From: Dehalococcoidales bacterium
Lineage (GTDB): Bacteria; Chloroflexota; Dehalococcoidia; Dehalococcoidales; UBA2162
Assembly (NCBI GenBank): GCA_016932435.1
Contig: JAFGCW010000087.1
Location: 1-6,600, forward strand
Direction: 5' to 3'
Length of the DNA: 6,600 nt
Part shown: one piece after another, positions 5,444 to 6,600 of the stretch
How the letters are laid out: each line of letters begins with the position of its first letter
How positions within the stretch are numbered: the stretch's first letter is position 1
The notes under the pieces: generated by a model
Seen by the model: the letters and a program-made list of their open reading frames with translations, nothing else
Databases searched by the model: none
What the model was told of the DNA's origin: nothing
Program-made: the position numbers and the translations under genes

Positions 5444-6600
5444 ATGACTAAAGATAATAAAATCACAGAGAAAGCTGAAGGCGAGAGAACAACTGTCAAA
5501 GGTTTCGGGCTCTGTTCCAACGGAAGTGGTGGTAATCCTGGAGTGGTCGACGTCAGGAACGGTAAAATAATCAGGGTCAGACCTTTACATTATGACTCCA
5601 GCTACAGCACCGAAGAATTAACACCATGGGAAATTGAGGCCCGTGGCAGCGTTTTTAAACCGGCGATGAAATCATTGTTGCCTCCCCATAGTTTTGCCTA
5701 TAAGAAACGCGTTAATTCGCCCACCAGGATTCCCTATCCACTAAAGAGAATCGACTGGGAACCGAATGGTGAAAGAAATCCGCAAAACAGGGGAAAAAGC
5801 AAATTTATCAGGATTTCCTGGGATGAAGCGACGGAAATAGTTGCCAACGAGATAACAAGAATACGTGAAACATACGACCCTTACGCTATATTATGTCAGG
5901 GAGACGGTCATGGTGAAACGAAGACCGTACATGGTCCCCATGGGTGCAGTGTCAGGCTTCTCGAACTTCTGGGAGGTTATACTTTACAAACCAGGAATCC
6001 TGACAGCTGGGAGGGATGGTACTGGGGAGCCAAACATGTGTGGGGAATGGAACCATGGGTTGGTATGATGTGGCCTCAAACAAATTGTATTAAAGATATT
6101 GCCGAAAATACCGATACGCTCCTTTTCTGGGGTTGTGATCCGGAAACCACGCCAATGGGATTCAGCCAGCAGATGCCGAGTCGGTTGTGCTACTGGTTTT
6201 CCGAACTGGGTATCAAATGTGTGTATATTTGCCCGGATTTAAACTACGGGGCGGCAGTTCATGCCGATAAATGGATCCCGGTGAGGCCGAATACAGATGC
6301 CGCATTACATCTGGCGATAGCATATATATGGATTACCGAAGGTAGTTACGACAAGGACTACGTAGCCACACATACTTATGGTTTCGATAAATTCGAGGAA
6401 TATGTCCTGGGAAAAAGTGACAATATCCCCAAGACAGCCGAATGGGCTTCCTCTCTATGTGGTGTTCCGGCAAATGTAATTAAAGCTTTGGCGAGAGACT
6501 GGGCTACCAAAAGAACGTCTATCGCGCATGGTTGTGGTGGTAGTTACATCAGGTCGGCCTACTCAACCGAACCTGCCAGACTTGAAGTGATGCTTCTGGC
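5444..6600 (+). CDS. Molybdopterin oxidoreductase, pyrogallol:phloroglucinol transhydroxylase-like large subunit (3' end outside window)
   Basis: 385 codons are open from ATG 5444, preceded by GGAG (5433-5436) at a spacing of seven. The protein belongs to the DMSO-reductase molybdopterin family, whose members bind a bis-guanine-dinucleotide Mo cofactor. It resembles the large subunit of pyrogallol:phloroglucinol transhydroxylase (AthL), which moves a hydroxyl between polyphenols without net redox change. Shared segments are WEIEARG (62-68), RIPYPLKR (95-102), PNGERNPQNRG (107-117), ISWDEAT (124-130), NPDSWEGW (185-192), FWGCDPET (228-235) and SYDKDYVA (301-308). Relative to AthL as remembered, His156, Asp187 and Ser188 align with His144, Asp174 and the Mo ligand Ser175. 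The N-terminus lacks the four-cysteine [4Fe-4S] motif of formate dehydrogenase or nitrate reductase, and no Tat signal is seen, so a cytoplasmic enzyme is likely. AthL is about 875 residues, so more than half is missing here. Another reductase or hydroxylase activity of the same clade is possible. Confidence 0.88.
   Translation, partial: MTKDNKITEKAEGERTTVKGFGLCSNGSGGNPGVVDVRNGKIIRVRPLHYDSSYSTEELTPWEIEARGSVFKPAMKSLLPPHSFAYKKRVNSPTRIPYPLKRIDWEPNGERNPQNRGKSKFIRISWDEATEIVANEITRIRETYDPYAILCQGDGHGETKTVHGPHGCSVRLLELLGGYTLQTRNPDSWEGWYWGAKHVWGMEPWVGMMWPQTNCIKDIAENTDTLLFWGCDPETTPMGFSQQMPSRLCYWFSELGIKCVYICPDLNYGAAVHADKWIPVRPNTDAALHLAIAYIWITEGSYDKDYVATHTYGFDKFEEYVLGKSDNIPKTAEWASSLCGVPANVIKALARDWATKRTSIAHGCGGSYIRSAYSTEPARLEVMLL

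Noticed and set aside
5865..6068. 67-codon plus-strand frame inside the molybdoenzyme gene
   Set aside because: The molybdoenzyme frame is continuous through it and carries the conserved NPDSWEGW and FWGCDPET blocks, so this frame is a shadow.

Overview
The window looks like chromosomal DNA from an anaerobic bacterium. The two most informative loci are a pair of oxygen-sensitive-type iron-sulfur subunits of the benzoyl-CoA reductase / 2-hydroxyacyl-CoA dehydratase family, and a molybdopterin enzyme resembling pyrogallol:phloroglucinol transhydroxylase. Coding DNA has moderate GC, intergenic DNA is clearly AT-richer, and good Shine-Dalgarno sequences precede several genes. The phylum cannot be fixed from this alone; Desulfobacterota, Chloroflexota (Dehalococcoidia) and anaerobic Firmicutes would all fit.

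Layout. Positions 1-387 (+) hold the C-terminal end of a CocE/NonD-type alpha/beta hydrolase whose start lies before the window. It faces, tail to tail across 169 bp, a complete paralogue on the minus strand (557-2251). Next on the minus strand, 200 bp further along, are two overlapping genes transcribed in the order 3836-4984 (BcrC-like subunit) then 2451-3839 (BcrB-like subunit). They end and start within 4 bp of each other and are almost certainly co-transcribed and translationally coupled. The hydrolase at 557-2251 lies downstream in the same direction; it may be read from the same transcript or from its own weak promoter. A 459 bp divergent regulatory region (4985-5443) separates this group from the plus-strand molybdenum enzyme gene, which starts at 5444 and runs off the window at 6600 with 385 codons visible.

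How the genes may work together (inference). The divergent arrangement, with candidate promoters for both sides, an 18 bp palindrome inside one promoter and tandem repeats in front of the other, suggests a co-regulated catabolic locus. Transhydroxylase-like molybdoenzymes act on polyhydroxylated aromatics, and BcrB/BcrC-like pairs carry out low-potential electron transfer to aromatic or 2-hydroxy/unsaturated acyl-CoA thioesters. CocE-type hydrolases cleave esters or amides. An anaerobic route for an aromatic or polyphenol-derived compound, possibly released from an ester or amide, is therefore reasonable, but the substrate is not visible in the sequence. The ATP-dependent activator normally needed by BcrB/BcrC-like enzymes and the iron-sulfur partner subunit of the molybdoenzyme are not in the window.

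No rRNA, tRNA, CRISPR array, insertion sequence or convincing terminator was seen.
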